Source of the DNA: Callipepla californica brunnescens
Lineage: Eukaryota; Chordata; Aves; Galliformes; Odontophoridae
Direction: 5' to 3'
Assembly: GCA_023055505.1 (NCBI GenBank)
Contig: JALIRH010000108.1
Location: 496,001-560,000 of the forward strand
DNA length: 64,000 nt
Under the pieces are notes generated by a model. The model was not told the DNA's origin, did not search any database, and saw nothing but the letters and a program-made list of their open reading frames with translations. Every line of letters starts with the position of its first letter. The first letter of the stretch is position 1. Both the position numbers and the translations under genes were made by a program. Below, piece after piece: positions 35,401-50,400 of the stretch.

Positions 35401-38400
35401 TATGCTGAATTAATACTGAAATGATAATGCTTTTGATATGAATTGTAAAAGCACAGAGGGTTATGAAAAGGATGTAACAATGGGCATGATTTTACTAACG
35501 TCTGACAAAACCAGATTTTACACTGAGATTTAAACGACTAAGAATACACTTGGAATCCATTAAGCCTTGGGCTGCAACGATAAAAAGCTTGCATGCTGAA
35601 CAGGAACTGCCTTTCACCCTCTCCCTAATGTTAGTTGAAGGAAATACCAACAACAAAAAGGTTTAACAGTGTATCTATTAAAAAAGGGGAATCTGTGAGA
35701 TAACATTTAAGTCTGTGACTAAGCTGGGCAAGAGATCACTGTGTTTGAGATAAAATGATCAAAATATTTAGTAGCCTACAGACAAGGGGAGCATATACAT
35801 GTAAGTACTAAAAACGTGACTGAGTACACCACTGAAACTATTCTATGGCATCCTTCTCAGTGTGAATAAACTGGTTATGTTGATCAAATACAAGGTTTTA
35901 GAGTTACAAACAGGGAATTAACTGCACTGGTTCCCTCTGGTCCTCTAAAACCTCCTCTACTAACGGCAGGAACATCAGAGGGATACAGGGGCACTCCAGC
36001 CCCTCTAGCTCTGGTTTCCATCTCAGATAGACCCTTGGAGCCGCCCTTCAGTGTGGGAGTAAGGCTGAGGGGAGCGTCTCTGTTAGCTTTGCACTGTTAT
36101 GACTAACAAGGCAGGAAATGTAAATCCCCAGTTGCACAAGAGCAGCAGCTGGCACCTACCTGGGTGTATGTGTCTGTGATGGTGTAATCCACCAGCACCA
36201 TGACCAGAATGGAGATGGGGATCCCAAAGTCTCCGATGATCCGCCGAGCCTGTGGAACAAACATCGTTGCTGGCAAAGGGCACAGGCTGGCTCCCCACAC
36301 CCACCCCCCTATGGGAAGCCACGGGCCAGAGGGGGCAAGCTGCAAACCTGAGCACTGCCAATGAGCAGGACAAGGAGCACAGTGCTGGCCCATGGAGCTG
36401 AGCATCGCACTGCCCCATAAGGCACAGTCCTCCAGCCACTCCTACAGAATCAATTGTTCCAATCGGCCCACTCTGTTGGTGCTCCAGGTATTACACAGAT
36501 GCCTCGCATGCTCAGAAATGTCAAAAGGGAACAAACTGTAAGCTGTTCCTCTTTTATTCTAGTTTAACAGACTCGTATCCAGCCAAAGGAGCATTCCCAA
36601 GGCCCAGGGGACTTTTCAGAAAAGCTCACTGGAGCAGGACAGTGCAGATATCACCATCAACAGGCAGCTGTCACCCACAGCCATCCTGTTTGCATGGCAT
36701 TTAAGTGATTGCTTGTGTTTCTTTGCATGATGGTACCAGCATCACATGGAGCAAAGCAGCACTCCAGGGTGCAGCTGTGATCATATAGGGCCAGATAAGG
36801 CATGAAAGGGACACAGTGCTGCAGTCAAGTTAATTCAAACTCTCAACAAGTAAGGAACAAAGGGCTGCAGCAAGAAGCATTATTTGTTTGGCATGTCCCT
36901 CTGTCCCCAACAACTGGCCTCACCAACTTCTCACCTTTCCTCCTAAGAAGCGGCTGTTCTTGAACTTGCGCATAAAGAAGGCAATGAAGAAGGTGCCTAA
37001 CATGAGGATGAGGGAGAGGAGAGCAGTGTTGGGCTGCATCCTGATTCCCAGTGACACGGCATCTGCAGAGAGCATGCTGGAATTCAGGCTGCTCTGCACA
37101 TCTGGTGGGTAAAACTTCAGCAGAGGATGTTCTGCAAACACCTGTGCAGGTGAGAGGAGTACAAGGCACTGTCATTGCAGAGAGGGGCAGAGGGTACTGT
37201 CACTACTGGGGATGAGCTGATGTGGAGGATATCCTGCTCTGCAGAAAGGGGAGGGTAGTTAGATGGTGAGTGCAGACAATCTCAGCATCTGTCACCTCAC
37301 CTCACAACTTATCCAGCTGGAGAGGGCTGGGGAGAGAAAAGTGTCCTCTCTTTAATGCTTCCTGCAGGAAGAGAGGGGGAGGCAGATTTTAGGGATCACC
37401 CTGCCAGCCTCTGGCAGTACAGGGGCCAGCTGGGTTGGGCTGTGGGAGGCCAGCAGAGAGATGCTCTGCACAACACCTTGGAAAGCTGTGGCTGTGATGG
37501 CCCTGTTCTGCTGTTTCTTGTATGCTAAAGGGGCAGGTTCCTGGGGGCACCAAGAGACATGACAGCTCATCTCCCTAGGGAAGGTTCACCTTGTACAGTT
37601 TGTAGAAGGTCTCGTAGATGAAGATGAGCGAGATGAGGAAAGCAAAGATCTCCTGGGTGAAGGGTGAGATGTAGCGCACCAAGAAGCTTCCCTCAGCTGC
37701 CACAATAATGAAGATGAAAACGATGAGCCACAAACCAATCCACACTCTGCCTGTCAGGTACTCAATGCCTTGTGTCTGGCAGAACTGAAATGGAAAGGGT
37801 AACAAGTTACTCATGGCTCCTCAGGCTTTCTCCCTCATCTTCTCCCCATTAAGACCACAGACCCTCCTGGAAAAAGCTATCCTCCTCTCCACAGGCATCC
37901 ACCACAGAGACAGCAAATTCAGGGCTGGAGTCATAGGTAAAGTATTCCAGAGCGGTATTTTAGGATACAGCTACACGTACTCATTATGTCAGGAAGGATG
38001 ACATGCAGAGCTGGGGGACAAAGCTTTCCTTGCATTCAGGAGGTAAGGAGTGCTGTTACCACTGTCACACTTCAACAGGGTCAGCCCATGGGACATGGCA
38101 ATACAAGGCAGAAGTCCTGGTGGTTTGACCTGCCATGGGTCAGTGCAAACAGAACCAGCCCTGGCTGAGCTGAGGACAGACAGGCAGGACCCACAGCATC
38201 CAGATAACACAGACCTGGGAAATGCTGACTGCCCTCTCCAGTGCATTGGCAAAGCAAGTGGGAGCCACGAATGGATGCTGCTGCACAAGTACCTTGTAAA
38301 AAGCTTCTTCAAACACCAGCAGAGGCCCTGAGAAGCCAATGACCAGGAGCGGCTGGGCTCCAAGCAGGGAGAAGAGGATCCCTAAAACCGAGGTGGAGAT

Positions 38401-41400
38401 TATCAGCTCGGAGACCCCCATGAGACCCTCAGTTTTCTCTCCTGGGAAAGAGAATAACATGTGAGTGTTACAGCCCAGACACAGGCACTATCACTGCAGT
38501 CTGTAGACTCAGCTCCACATGGAGGAGGCAGGTCTCTCCCACCAGTCAGACGTCCCCTGCTCTGGGCAGGGAGTGCAGATGGAGCCCAGCGAGCTCTGGG
38601 GAGACAGCTCCCGGTGTCTGTCCCCAGCCCCCAGTTCTGCCTGGAAAGGAGCAGCAGGCTGAGGCTGGAGAGGCCAAGCAGCAGGGAGAGGACAAGGCAG
38701 TGACCATGGTGCAGCACCTCCACTCTTACTCCCTGAATAAGCGACACCAAAGCCCACCCCAGCACGGCATCCCACAGACACAGCCAGTGTTCCAGCGTGC
38801 AAAGAGCAGACCAGAAAGCAGGCCCATTACCTAGGAGTCCCCCGAAGGTGATGGCAGGAGAGAGAGCAGCAAAGTAGATGAAGAGAACGGCTGCGAGACA
38901 CTGGCTGTGCAAGGCGTCTCTGATGTCACTGAGGTATTTGGGGTACCTGCGCTTTATGTCCCGAACCAGACCTCCAAAAAATATTCCAGTCCGCTTCAAA
39001 GGGTCGTCCTCAGCTTCCTCCTCTTCTTCCTCAGCCTTCACTTCACACAGCTCTGGAGGTGCATGGAGGGCAGGGCTTGAGCGAGGGAATTCAGGGTCGC
39101 CCTTGAGCTGCCCTTCTCCATACCCCATGGAGATCTTCCTCTTGCCATGCTAACCTGCCGGCCTCCCCTAACCGCACATCCCACAGCCTCCAGGCATCCC
39201 CAGCTGCTTACAGCCTCTGGCCTGCCTCCATTATACCCCTACCTGCTGCCCCCCGCCACCACTGCCCACTGCTGGAGCCAGGCCCTGCTCACCCCTCTGC
39301 CAGGCTCTGCAAGGGAGGGCCCACTGGGGCGCACAGGGCACTAGGCACAAACTCTTTTGCCCAAATGTGAGTGGAGAGACCTTTGGCTTCCTGGACATCC
39401 CCTTCCTTCATTGATTTCTGCTCCCTCTCCTTCCTCTTCCTCAGCATCAACTTCTGGAAGGTGGCAATGGATTTGAGCAAGTCTTTCCCCTCCACCTCGG
39501 ATGGAGGAATGACAATGCTGCAGTCCAAGAACTCATTGATTGCATTGAGGAGATCTTGACGGTCATCAGCCATGTATGCAGCCTCATGGAAAAGCTGTGA
39601 GGAGCAGAGAAAAAGGAGGAGGAAGGAGATTCAGTCCAGGTCTGCACTCATCCATCTACAGCCTAGAATCACCAAGTGCTGTGACTCCTCAGAGCCCACT
39701 CCCTCCACCCACTTCTCGTATCACTACTGCCACTCTGTGACACACTCTCCTGAATCTTACCTCCCTGTCTTTCTACCCAGTACCTCACCTAATACCACAC
39801 CTCTCCTCCCTTCCTGGACTATCCTTCCTAATGACCTCCTTGCTTTTCTCCCCTGGCCCCACTGCTCTAGCCCAAAATTGTGCTCCTGCAGCATCTCTGC
39901 TACCTATGTGTCCCACCAGACTACACAGTTCCTCTGGTAGAACCTCTCCTACAAACAAAATCAGGTTCATGCTTCCCAGCTATACTGGTGCCTATCCAGA
40001 AAATATGGTTGTATGGGAACTGCTGAGTGATGGTCTCAACTATTGACGGAGCACCTGGAGAAAGGACCCAGTCAGCCCTGGAAGCACGGGTGAAGGTAAT
40101 CCTTCACCTCTTAGACCTCATTTAAGGGCTGACTGCTACTGAGGAAAGTTCTCTTGCTGAAGTGGACTCTCCACTCCAACTTTCCTTTATGGAGTTCTTC
40201 TGTGAGTTTTTTCTGGATACAGGTGAGCATCCTTCTTTCTGTAACACCTTGTCATTGTGTTGGTCCTGCTGCTGTTATAATGACAGAGGAAGGGAAAAAC
40301 AGATATGTACAGCAGGAGAGAAACTGTGCAGGTGAAACCATGCGGAAAGGTTTGGAAATGCTCCCGACAGCAAGTGCAAGATGACAAAGAAGGGCTCCAA
40401 GGGGACCGTGAAGGGACAGTCCTACTGTAAATAGTAGGGGAGGTGGTTGGGAAGCAGGTGGAAGTGTTGCATTACTTCTTGAAAAGGCTAGAAGATGATG
40501 AACAAGTGAACAGCCTGTGAGGCAGGTAGGGATGGCTAAGGTCTTTGCAGTACACAGACTCCCTGGAGCCACAACTTCAAGCTGTAAATGATACCATCCT
40601 CCTCTCCTGGCGCCAGGCACTGTGTAACATTGCTATGGACAGCCTCAGCTGCTGCAGCTGACTCCTCTGATCCAGAAAGAGCAGAGAGGCTCAGATGAGC
40701 AAGATCAGCCCACAAATTAAGCACTGAAGCTGGAATATGGCAGCTCGTCTCTTTTAACTCAAAACAGCCTCAGCCGAGCCCAGTGCAACTCCTGGGAGAA
40801 GGGATTGTTCAGGCCTTGTTGCCTAAAACCCACCTGCTCTGAGGGCACTACCTAGCTCTTTTCAGGACTAGTAGGCTTGTTACTCAGTTTCAAGTCACCA
40901 GCTAAGAAGGCCCTGTGAACTTTTGATTCTCATGTCTTGGATGTATTCAACAGATGTACAGATTCTCTTCTTTGCCTTTAATTCCTTACCAGGATAATGA
41001 ATTTCACTTTCCTGCCATCCAGCCAGATGGGAAACTTCTAGCATTATATGTGCGTAGCAGAAAAACCTTTCTACTCCTAATCTCTCCTCCTTGATGTCCT
41101 TCTACAAGGATGTTGCAGCCATAGGTCTTAGGTAGAAAACTTTAGCAAAACTCTTGATGAACAGTCCCCAGGCACTGCTAGATTGTCCTGTCAGCGTGGC
41201 CTGAGCCAAGCATTGTGGTCACAGGTATCACTGGGCCTCCTCACATCACTGTTTGTGAAATGTGAACTAAACACAACTCTTCCAATCTTGGGTGGTACTT
41301 TACTCCTGCTTTTATGTACAGACACTTCTCCTTACCTCCAATTGTCCCAGCCAAATGTCTATCCTGCTCTTCCCTCTGCAATGAAGCACCCTACCTTGGT

Positions 41401-44400
41401 CTAGCTAAGCTGCTCTTAAGAATTCTACCTGCTCTGGCTTGTCTTTCCCATCTAGCTCTTTGCAGAGTATCACTTCAGCACTCCTGTCCCAGAACTGATT
41501 TCTAAGGAACTATCCCACTACATGTGCCAGCGTTACTGCTGGTCAGCTCCTCACCTTGTCAGACATAAGGGTGGAGATTGATCGACCAATTTCATGGTAG
41601 TCCATGTTGGCCTGGCTTGGTCCCAGCAGCACGAAGATGAATCTAACAGGAATTGGGACCTCCAAGACAGATTCCAGGAAGACAGCCTCATTTAGTCGGA
41701 CGAAGGCCATAGTTGGCTGCTCCAGGAACTGCACACAACCTACCAGGAGGCAAAATTTTGAGCAGAATTAATCATGAGGTGAGCTGTAGTAGCAGAATTA
41801 ATCATGAGGTGAGCTGTAGTGGGCTGCCTTAGTGGAAATAGCAATTCAGGAGGTTCTCATAGCCTTGCAGTCCCATGCTGCTCTATAGACAAAGCATCAA
41901 GCTTTGTGCTGAGAACTGCTCAAAGTCTCCCTGGTCACTGATCATTCCCCAGCTTACATCCTCAATCTCTTACACATGAGGTCTACTTACATTATAAGGA
42001 GCTGATTTTAAATCAGAAGGCTGTTTACTACTAAGCCAGTGCCTTATGGAAGGAAGTCTCCTACATGTTGGCAGTTACTTTCATCAGAGAAACTTCTAAT
42101 CTCATCAAAGAATGAAATCAGGTTTACTTGACATGACCTATTTCCCATAAACCTCACTGCTTAACAATAATTACATTCTTATCCGTTAGCTCTTTATTAA
42201 TTGAATCCTATATTAGCTCTGCCACTATTTTGGCCGGGAAGGATGTCAGGTTAAACAACCTATAGGTGCTGGATTGCTGTAGATCCTTTCTTGAGCACTG
42301 ACACTACTAGCTTTCTTCTGGTTTTCTCATACGTTCCCTGCATTCTTAGAGCTTTTTCAGATGAAAATAAGCGAGTTCTCTAAAGACTCATAGGTGCAAG
42401 TTACACAATTTTATGATGCCCGCATCTCATGAATGTTTGGCAGTCTTCACAGCTTCTAACAGACTGGGAAACACTCCCTCATCCTCCAGCAGACCAGCTG
42501 CTTCCTTCCCATGCTGAACACAAATGTTTATTGAGAACTTCTATTTCTCTCACATTATTACTGATCTTTCTGCCATCTGTGTCCAGCAATGAGCTGTATT
42601 CTGTGTCAGACTGGCAAAACTGGGTGATCTGAATGGCTACGAGGATCCCAAGATACAGAAATGGCCAGTGTTCAGTCTGCTGAGTACCCGGAGTGCATTT
42701 ATGAAACTAACCTGGCCTCATGTGGTTAAGTTTGGTTGAGCTGACAAGATTCTTTGCCCAAGTTTTCTATCTGCTAGACAGGCGATGGCATTTAGTTTGC
42801 TTGTAGTACAGTTGTTTGCTGAGAAGCCAATGCCAGCAAAGTGCTGAAGAAAACTGCTTTTGTGCTCAGAAAATACTAAACCCACTGATGCTCAGCCTGA
42901 CTGCCTGCAGCTCTTGCTTGTAAAGAGGAGTATTTTCTGGTACAGGTATAGCTGATCCCAGAGGCCTTGCCAGCTGCTGGGCTCTAATTCTCAAAACTCA
43001 AAGCTCTTTGGCATGTGCAACCAACAACTAAAACTAGCCAGGAGCAGGGCCCAGCTGCTGGCAAGGTGTGTTCCCAGCCTAGGAAGAGGCCAACACGTGG
43101 CCTTAGAGCAGTGCTGGCAATCAGTGCCTTGGGCATTTACCTACTTCTGGTCTTCAAAATGGGATGTTTTGGTGACTGTGGCTGAATGTTCACCTCTAAG
43201 CTAGGTGCTAGCTCCTGACTGTTCCCCACATTCAGTACTTCTAAATGTCAGGGAAAAAAATCTCCCCTTTCCAGCCACTCTTCATGTTTACTACAGACAT
43301 ACATAACATGTACTGTACACCCTCCTGTGGTGACAAGGCTCCTTCCCAACTTAAACTCTGGGAATACGTACTAGATGTCCAAATATCTCTCAGAAGAGAG
43401 AGCACCCACAGCTGGGCGCAGGCCAGGATCTAAACCTGTCTCTTCTGGCACTGGGGTAGTCTACATGCTGCCTCTTACCCACAAGGACTACTGTGGCCTC
43501 TGCATCTTCAGGAATCTTCTCCATCAACTTCAGGTATTTACGGTGCCCCTCAGAGTTATGGACATGCACATTTTTCTGTCAGAGAAGAACAGAAGTGAAT
43601 AAGGAGCATGCCCTGGTGCCTTTGTTTCTATATACAGCCTTGTTCTTCACTGGCACATCAGCACCTGGGCTTGCCTTGGACCATGCCAGATGCCCTGCTC
43701 CCTGCTTCACAGCCAGGCAGCCTTGCACCAAAAGGTCACCCTGCAAATGCCAGGGCCTTTGCTGCCATCACATGTTCCAGCAGACACTCACATAAAGCAT
43801 GAGGCTAAAATTAGATCCCAAAACTGTAATGGAGTGACCTGATTTCTAGTGCTCCAGGTGATCTAGGCGAGCTCATCCTTGGCAAGGATGAGCCCTCCTG
43901 TGAAGGGGCCTGGATGTGGGCATCAAGCAGCGCTGTGTGCTGCCACAAGCCAAAGCAAGACCCTGGGGAGGGGAAAAAGGAGAGGTAATCCCCTGCATCA
44001 CCCTCACCTCTTTGCACTCAGTCTCATGGGCCTTGGGGTCAGCCATCTCAATTCGCTCCTCTCCCATGAGGGGCACACAGGTGTCTGTGGTGTGGTTGTG
44101 GTGGTGGTTCCCCACGATAGAGTTCATGCTGGAGCTGGAGTGGTTCCTTGGAAAGAAGCCCTCCTTCTCATCGTTTGGGTGGCTAGGGGAGGGAGAGGTA
44201 GCCTCATTATCCTGCTCTAGACCCGCTCCTTGCCCTCTCTCACCATTAGAAACCTTTGCCCCACCACAGCAGTGATCTAGCCACCAGAGGTATAACCAAG
44301 TCCTTAACAATTTCTCTTGTTGCCTGGGGCTTGCAGAGAAGTTCTGAGCCTCCCACAGCCCTCAGCTGTGCCCCACTCACCTGTGCTTCAGCAGCAGGGC

Positions 44401-47400
44401 ACGCATCACATTGGCTCGGTCCTCTGCTCTAATCTGGTCAGAGATGATCATGGTCTCTACCATGAGGTGAGCGATGCCAGGCAGTGTGGTCTGCTCCAGG
44501 TCAAGAAGAACGGCACCTGCCAGCAGGAGGGGAAGAGCCCTGCTCCTAGTGTGCAGCACTCCCTGCTACACACATGCTCTGGGAACACAGATAGTCCTGC
44601 AACAGCTCCTCAAGTGCTAGGCCCTCCTCCCACTGGAGGTACCTCTCAGTTCTTCTTAACTTAAACACTCTCAGCTGAGAAATGCCACAAGTCCAAGTAT
44701 CCCATGCCCTCTGTGTAAACCGTAGTCCCAGAGAAACCACATGATGCTGTGTAGGCAGGCTGAGAGCTGAAGAAACACTTGCTATCCCATCACCTGTGGC
44801 ATGTGAGCACTCCAGGCTCTCACCCTGAGGGGGGGTCTCACCCTGTGCTCCAGTGAGAAGCCTGTCCCTTCAGTGAGAGGACACTCAAGACAGTCTATCC
44901 CAGATGCACTAGTAGCTCCAGTACCTTCCCTGCTGGCACAGCTGGCTGTTGCAGTGCCATGTGCCTGAGGGCAGCAAAGCAGAGCAAGGAGCTGCCACAG
45001 GCATCCTTGGGTTGTTGCAATATCCTGGAAAACAGACTGTGGTCTGTCTCCCCACATCCAGCCAGGAGCCTGAACAGTGACACTGTTGGCATGCCTTCAG
45101 TGAGCAGCCAAACAGCACTAGGAGCTGACCAGCAATATCTGTCACAGGGTAATATACAAATCCTGTCCAGCAGCACAAAGCAAATTCTGACTCACCATGG
45201 GCAATTGTCTTTCTGAGCTCCAGCAGGCTGCGGAAGGACAGTGAAGCCACGTGGGGTTTCCCCCACCTGGCTGTGTCCTCCTCCACATCCTCTTCAAACT
45301 TGATCCAGCGGGCTGTTTCTCTCCAGTGCATCTCCTGGTTCTTATCCACCACCAGCTCATTCAGTTCTACGAACACCTGTGTGAATCACAGTGAGGGTGT
45401 GAGATTTCCCCGATGGGTACAGTTCTAGAAGCAATATGTGCAAAGCCTCGGATCTGTTCTCGATGTTCTAAAGCAATGCTTGAGCAAACCTGCCCTAGCT
45501 AACAAGAGGTTTGGTGAACAGCAACAGCTAGTTCTGGCAGTATGGCAGGACCCTTCACCAGCACGTTGAGCAGTAAAAAGCTACAAGTGAGACAATGCAG
45601 CTTGAGGAGACAGAGTGAAGAAAAGCCAGGCACTTCTCTACCAAACTAACAACTTTGTCTTCTGCCTGCTTCTCATCTAGAATAAGTAGTTTCCCCCCAA
45701 GTTTTCTGCGCTAACATTCTGTCATGGTTTGGCCTTCACATCTTCTTACCAGAAGATGGTGATATTACTGTGCTGCCAACTTCCCAAACAGCACTACAAT
45801 TTCTGAGATTTTTTATGTCTTTCCTATAGTTGAAGCACTGTGATTTCAGAGAAACCTCAGCTTTTATTGGAAAAGTGCATTTTCAGCTTTCACTGACAAT
45901 GGATAAAAGCTTGAACTGTCCCTCCCAAGGCCATGTAATTATATATGCATATACATAATAAATATATATATGTATTAATTATATTGAAACTACCTTTATC
46001 ACTTTATAAAATGTGTTTCTCAATCTGATTTATGGCTTCTGAACAAGTGCAAGAGGACCACATGCAGATACCTCATGGGGTTTTCTATCCAACTTCTTCT
46101 TCTTCTTCTTTTTCTTAACTGATGGGGTTGATGCTAATTTTTTGCTTGCCCTTGTGACCTGGCTTCTAGATGGTTTCTTCATCAGATGCCTCCTCACACC
46201 AGGGTTGTCTTCAAAGCGGTGGCCTGAACACATGGGAAGGGAGAAAAGACCACCAATGTGTCTAGTGGGAATGGACTGTCTGGCACGGAAACAGATCCAA
46301 ACCCACCCTTCTCTCTAGATCATACTGGCAAAGCCCTGGTACTTGGAGCACTCACCATCATCCTCTGAGCCTTTGGAGATCCTTCCTGTCTCACCTGCCT
46401 ACTTCCAGCTGTTCCTGATGTCTCAGAGTTAATTCCTTTAAAGAAGAAGGTTTCCTCCTGGGCTGTGCAAATGCTGGAGTATCACTGCAAAAGCTTTTAG
46501 CTTTTATTCACAGTACCTGAGTAAGTGGTGCACAAACCCTCCCCATATTGTCACAATGAAAAGCAATCCGAAGCCCTGTCAGCCCAGAAGTGCATCTTCC
46601 TCCCTTCCCACGGGGACAGGGAACACCTCAGAGCCCTGTTCCAGGATGAGTGAGCTGTCCCAGGTAGATCACAGAGTTAGTGGTCTTAACTCAGCTTTGG
46701 TCCATGCAAGCTTACTGATCTCCTCACAAGGCAAAACCAAAGTCTCCTGGGGAAAAACTCAAGTCCTTATCTACCTTTCTGCAGTTGGCTTCAAGACCTG
46801 CAGTTCATTGGGCATAAAAGGTAGTGAAAAGCACTGGGCTAGAAGGCCGTGAGCTCTCCTTGATGCTTGCTGCAGGAAAATATCTGTGCAATCTCTGGTA
46901 AGGAAACTAACAACCCAACATCAGGCCAGGCGTACCATGGCTTTGCTTCTTGGAAATCTGGGTTGCTAAATTAAATATAACATGAATCAATACTGAGCCT
47001 CAGGGAATTTTCACCCACTGGCTGCCATGCTGATGCAAGTCCTGCTGTCAGCTGGACTCCTCCCTGCTCTACTTACTGCACTGTAATGTCAATAGGAGCC
47101 AATGCTGCCCACTGATACAAACGTTTCAGGCTTCCTCAGACTTTTGCATGGATTTCTCATTTCTTGCACTCTCCACAGCTACTTCCCCCAAATGAACATC
47201 CAGCTCAAGCAAGCACCTGAAACCTGGGGTCCTTACTCAGCACAGGATCTCAGACCAAGACCCAAGGGTAATGTGCCCAGAGAACAGGTCTTCTCTCCTT
47301 GCTTGAAGCCAAGCTCCTCAGCACAGCATGAGATGGCGATAGCGTCTCAGGATAGTTCATACAGCATGATTCCTGCGGCAGCTCCAAGACAATGAATTGG

Positions 47401-50400
47401 TACATCACTCTCCCACAGAGCATCTCCTACAGTCTTTTCCAAAAGATATTCTTGCTTCTATTGGCTTCCATAAGTCACTTTTCCTCCAGCTTAAGTCTGA
47501 AGATGACAAATGTTATTTTGCACTGCTTAAAGTCTTCCTCCAGAGTACCTGTCCTAGTCAGTCCAACTTAGCAGGAAAATGTCTTCGAATCACACGTTAG
47601 CTCCTGCTTTCCTCCATTTATTACCCTTTATCCACAAGCAGAAAGTCCAGATAAAGGCATCAAAATAGCTGGATTGGTACTAGAAAGCAATTTGTTAGCC
47701 CAGCATCACAGGGATAGCAGACGCTTCCTTCTTGCCCCAAAGTAAAGCTATAGCATTACTTCTAGGAAGAAGAGAATGAAACCCTATCTCTTGGAATATT
47801 TAAAGTCAGACTAAACAAAATGCTAGGCAACATATAATAAGTCAGGGCTCTATGCTGGCTCCTGGAAAAAACTATTGCCCAGCAATTGCTTTCCCAACTC
47901 TAGCTGCAGTGGGACGCTAAATATGTGAGTAAATATAAGCATACACTTGGGATGTGTATTATAACCATGCACCTCAGTGTGTGCAGACATGCAGCAGAGC
48001 ATGGATAATTGGGAAGGTGAAGGCAAAGACAGGACTATACCCACACAGACACACACACACACACACACACACAAGCATTTGAGGGTGAGATTGGGTCATG
48101 CCTGTTGTTTCTACAGTACATCTGTGAAGAGGAGGGAAGACACGAGAAGAGCTGTAGAAATGTAGGCTCACTGTGATCATCCCTGCTGCCACCCAGCTGT
48201 CCCTCCACAGTGCTTTCCATATTCCAGTCATTAAAAGGAATGCAAAGAGACACCCTCAGGACCAACAAGGACTCTGCTCTGCAGAAAAGCTATTACATTC
48301 CTCCTGGATCCGAGCTGACCCTGGAACACGCAGCAAGCAGCTGAGTAAGTGGCCCTGGCAGGACGTGAGCTGGCTCTGCACGGACCTGATGCTGTTGTCT
48401 CTGCCATCTCTGTCTGCTGCATCTCTGTGGGATTAATCCACAGTGTGGATTTATTGTGCAGAAATAATTAAGAGTTGACTGTACAGTACATCCTATTTCA
48501 AGCACCTGCAGTATTAGCTGTAGCGATCAATGAATCTGTTAACTGCTAGCAAGCCAAATGTCCCCACTGTGTAAGTGATGCATATCACACTTTTTAGAAG
48601 CAACCTGCCCCTTCCACCTTCCAAAGAGCAGCCATCCTTCCCTAGATGAACTTGCAGCTATTGCTCACACTTCTAATGCACAAGTTGCTTAACCTGGGAC
48701 AAATGACGGGGCCAATTTGCTCCAGGACTGTGGTTCCAACTTTGCTTCTACTGTCTAAGAATTTTCAGTAACAAGTATCAGACCCAGCCAGAAGCAAATC
48801 CCCACTTGCTAGTCCTGTACAAGCACATAGGCAGACATTCCTTCCCCGGAGGCTGCAAGGCTTATGGACTAGTTGAGACAGAAATAATGATGCTGGGACT
48901 GAGAGGAATCAGCAGTTAAAAGTTTTACCTAAGATCATACCAGAAGGCTGTGGTAGAGCCAGAAACTGAACCAAGCCACCCAAGCCCACGTTGCACTCTG
49001 GCTCCCCACACTTGCCTGCAGAGCCTGGGACAGCTCTGCGGCCGTGCCACCTGCCTTTGTGCCCTTGCACAGTGCCTTGAAACATGCAGAACATGATCCA
49101 GATTTGAGCAGCTGACGCAGAGCTATGACTACAAGCAGTGTCACTCCCAAGGTGACATGCACAGCCACCTTCAGCTGTGAGTGACCAACCTTCCTGCTGA
49201 GAAAAGACTGCCTGTATGAGGTGGCAGCGAGGCGCTGCTTTCTGTGCAGCCCCTGGGATGGCTCAGACAACTGCTTCTTCACAAGGCATGTACAGGCAAG
49301 GAAACATGCAGAGAACAGAAAGACATTCTTTGTTTTTGGGATTCCTACTTCCTCCTTCCCTGCATTTCCCACTCTTCCTTCCTGCTTCTTTCCCCTTTCC
49401 AGGCCCTCTGGTCAGCTTGACATTAGCTACTTTCACAAACAACACTCAAGCCTACAGACAACTGGGACTAGTTTATTTTCTCCTCCGGACATCAGTCTAC
49501 AGCGCAGAGCTGAGAACCTGATACCCAGCACTGCTGTCAGATCCACAGCCCTGCTCAGATTCCAGCAAACAGAGAGCAACAGCACACTGTCACCTTGTGC
49601 CACAGATGGAAGGAGAAATCACTATATTCTTATATGTGCCTGGGAGCAGAAGTCACAATGTAGGTTACATGCCAAAGAGCACAGACAAGGGGCAGCTGCC
49701 TGCAGGGCTGCTCAAACAAGAAACACACAGGGAAGCACCTCAATTCTACAAAACGAATCTGTACGAAGACCTCGTACTGACACACAGATGCCAGACAGCT
49801 CCTGCAACACCCGTAGGCACAGGGCTGCATGCAGTGGGGCAGGCAGTAACTTCTCTAAACCTGACCAACCTGACACAGGGAGAGCAGCAGACAGCAAACA
49901 CAGGGTCGAGGTTATGCACTGCAGCTTAAGGCTGTGCCCCACAGCTGCACCCAGGGGTCACTGCTCTGGTACTTACAGGTGGGCTCCCCGCCCGGGTAAC
50001 CCAGGTGGTTTCTGATGGCCTCCCATAAATCATAGTCTTCAAAATTGAAGGCAAATTCATCAAAGTCTTCATAGCTGAGTGAGTTGCGAACGCGGGCACT
50101 TACTGCTACTTCAGGGCTGCTGCTCACTTCCAACTCCCTCGCTGCCTCCTCACCTTCCTGCAGGATGCTCATGTTGTCCTTGAGAAGGTCAGGGGTCAGA
50201 TGCCAAGAGCCACTCACCTTCTGAGGAGGGGCTGGGGTCCCCAGTCTGAAGTGCAGACAGTGAGCTACCCCGGGGTGGCTTCAGTGCAGCCCTGCGGCCG
50301 GACCCAGTGCCTCGCTCCCCTGGGCACAAAGCATGGAGCTGCTGGGGCCCAGTGAGGTCCTGGAAAGGATGGGTGCACCCACAAATGTTCCTGGGGGGAA

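Noticed and set aside
49221..50015. Plus-strand 264-codon frame
   Set aside because: It runs antisense to the SLC4A3 alternative exon and intron, has no family resemblance and no splice support.
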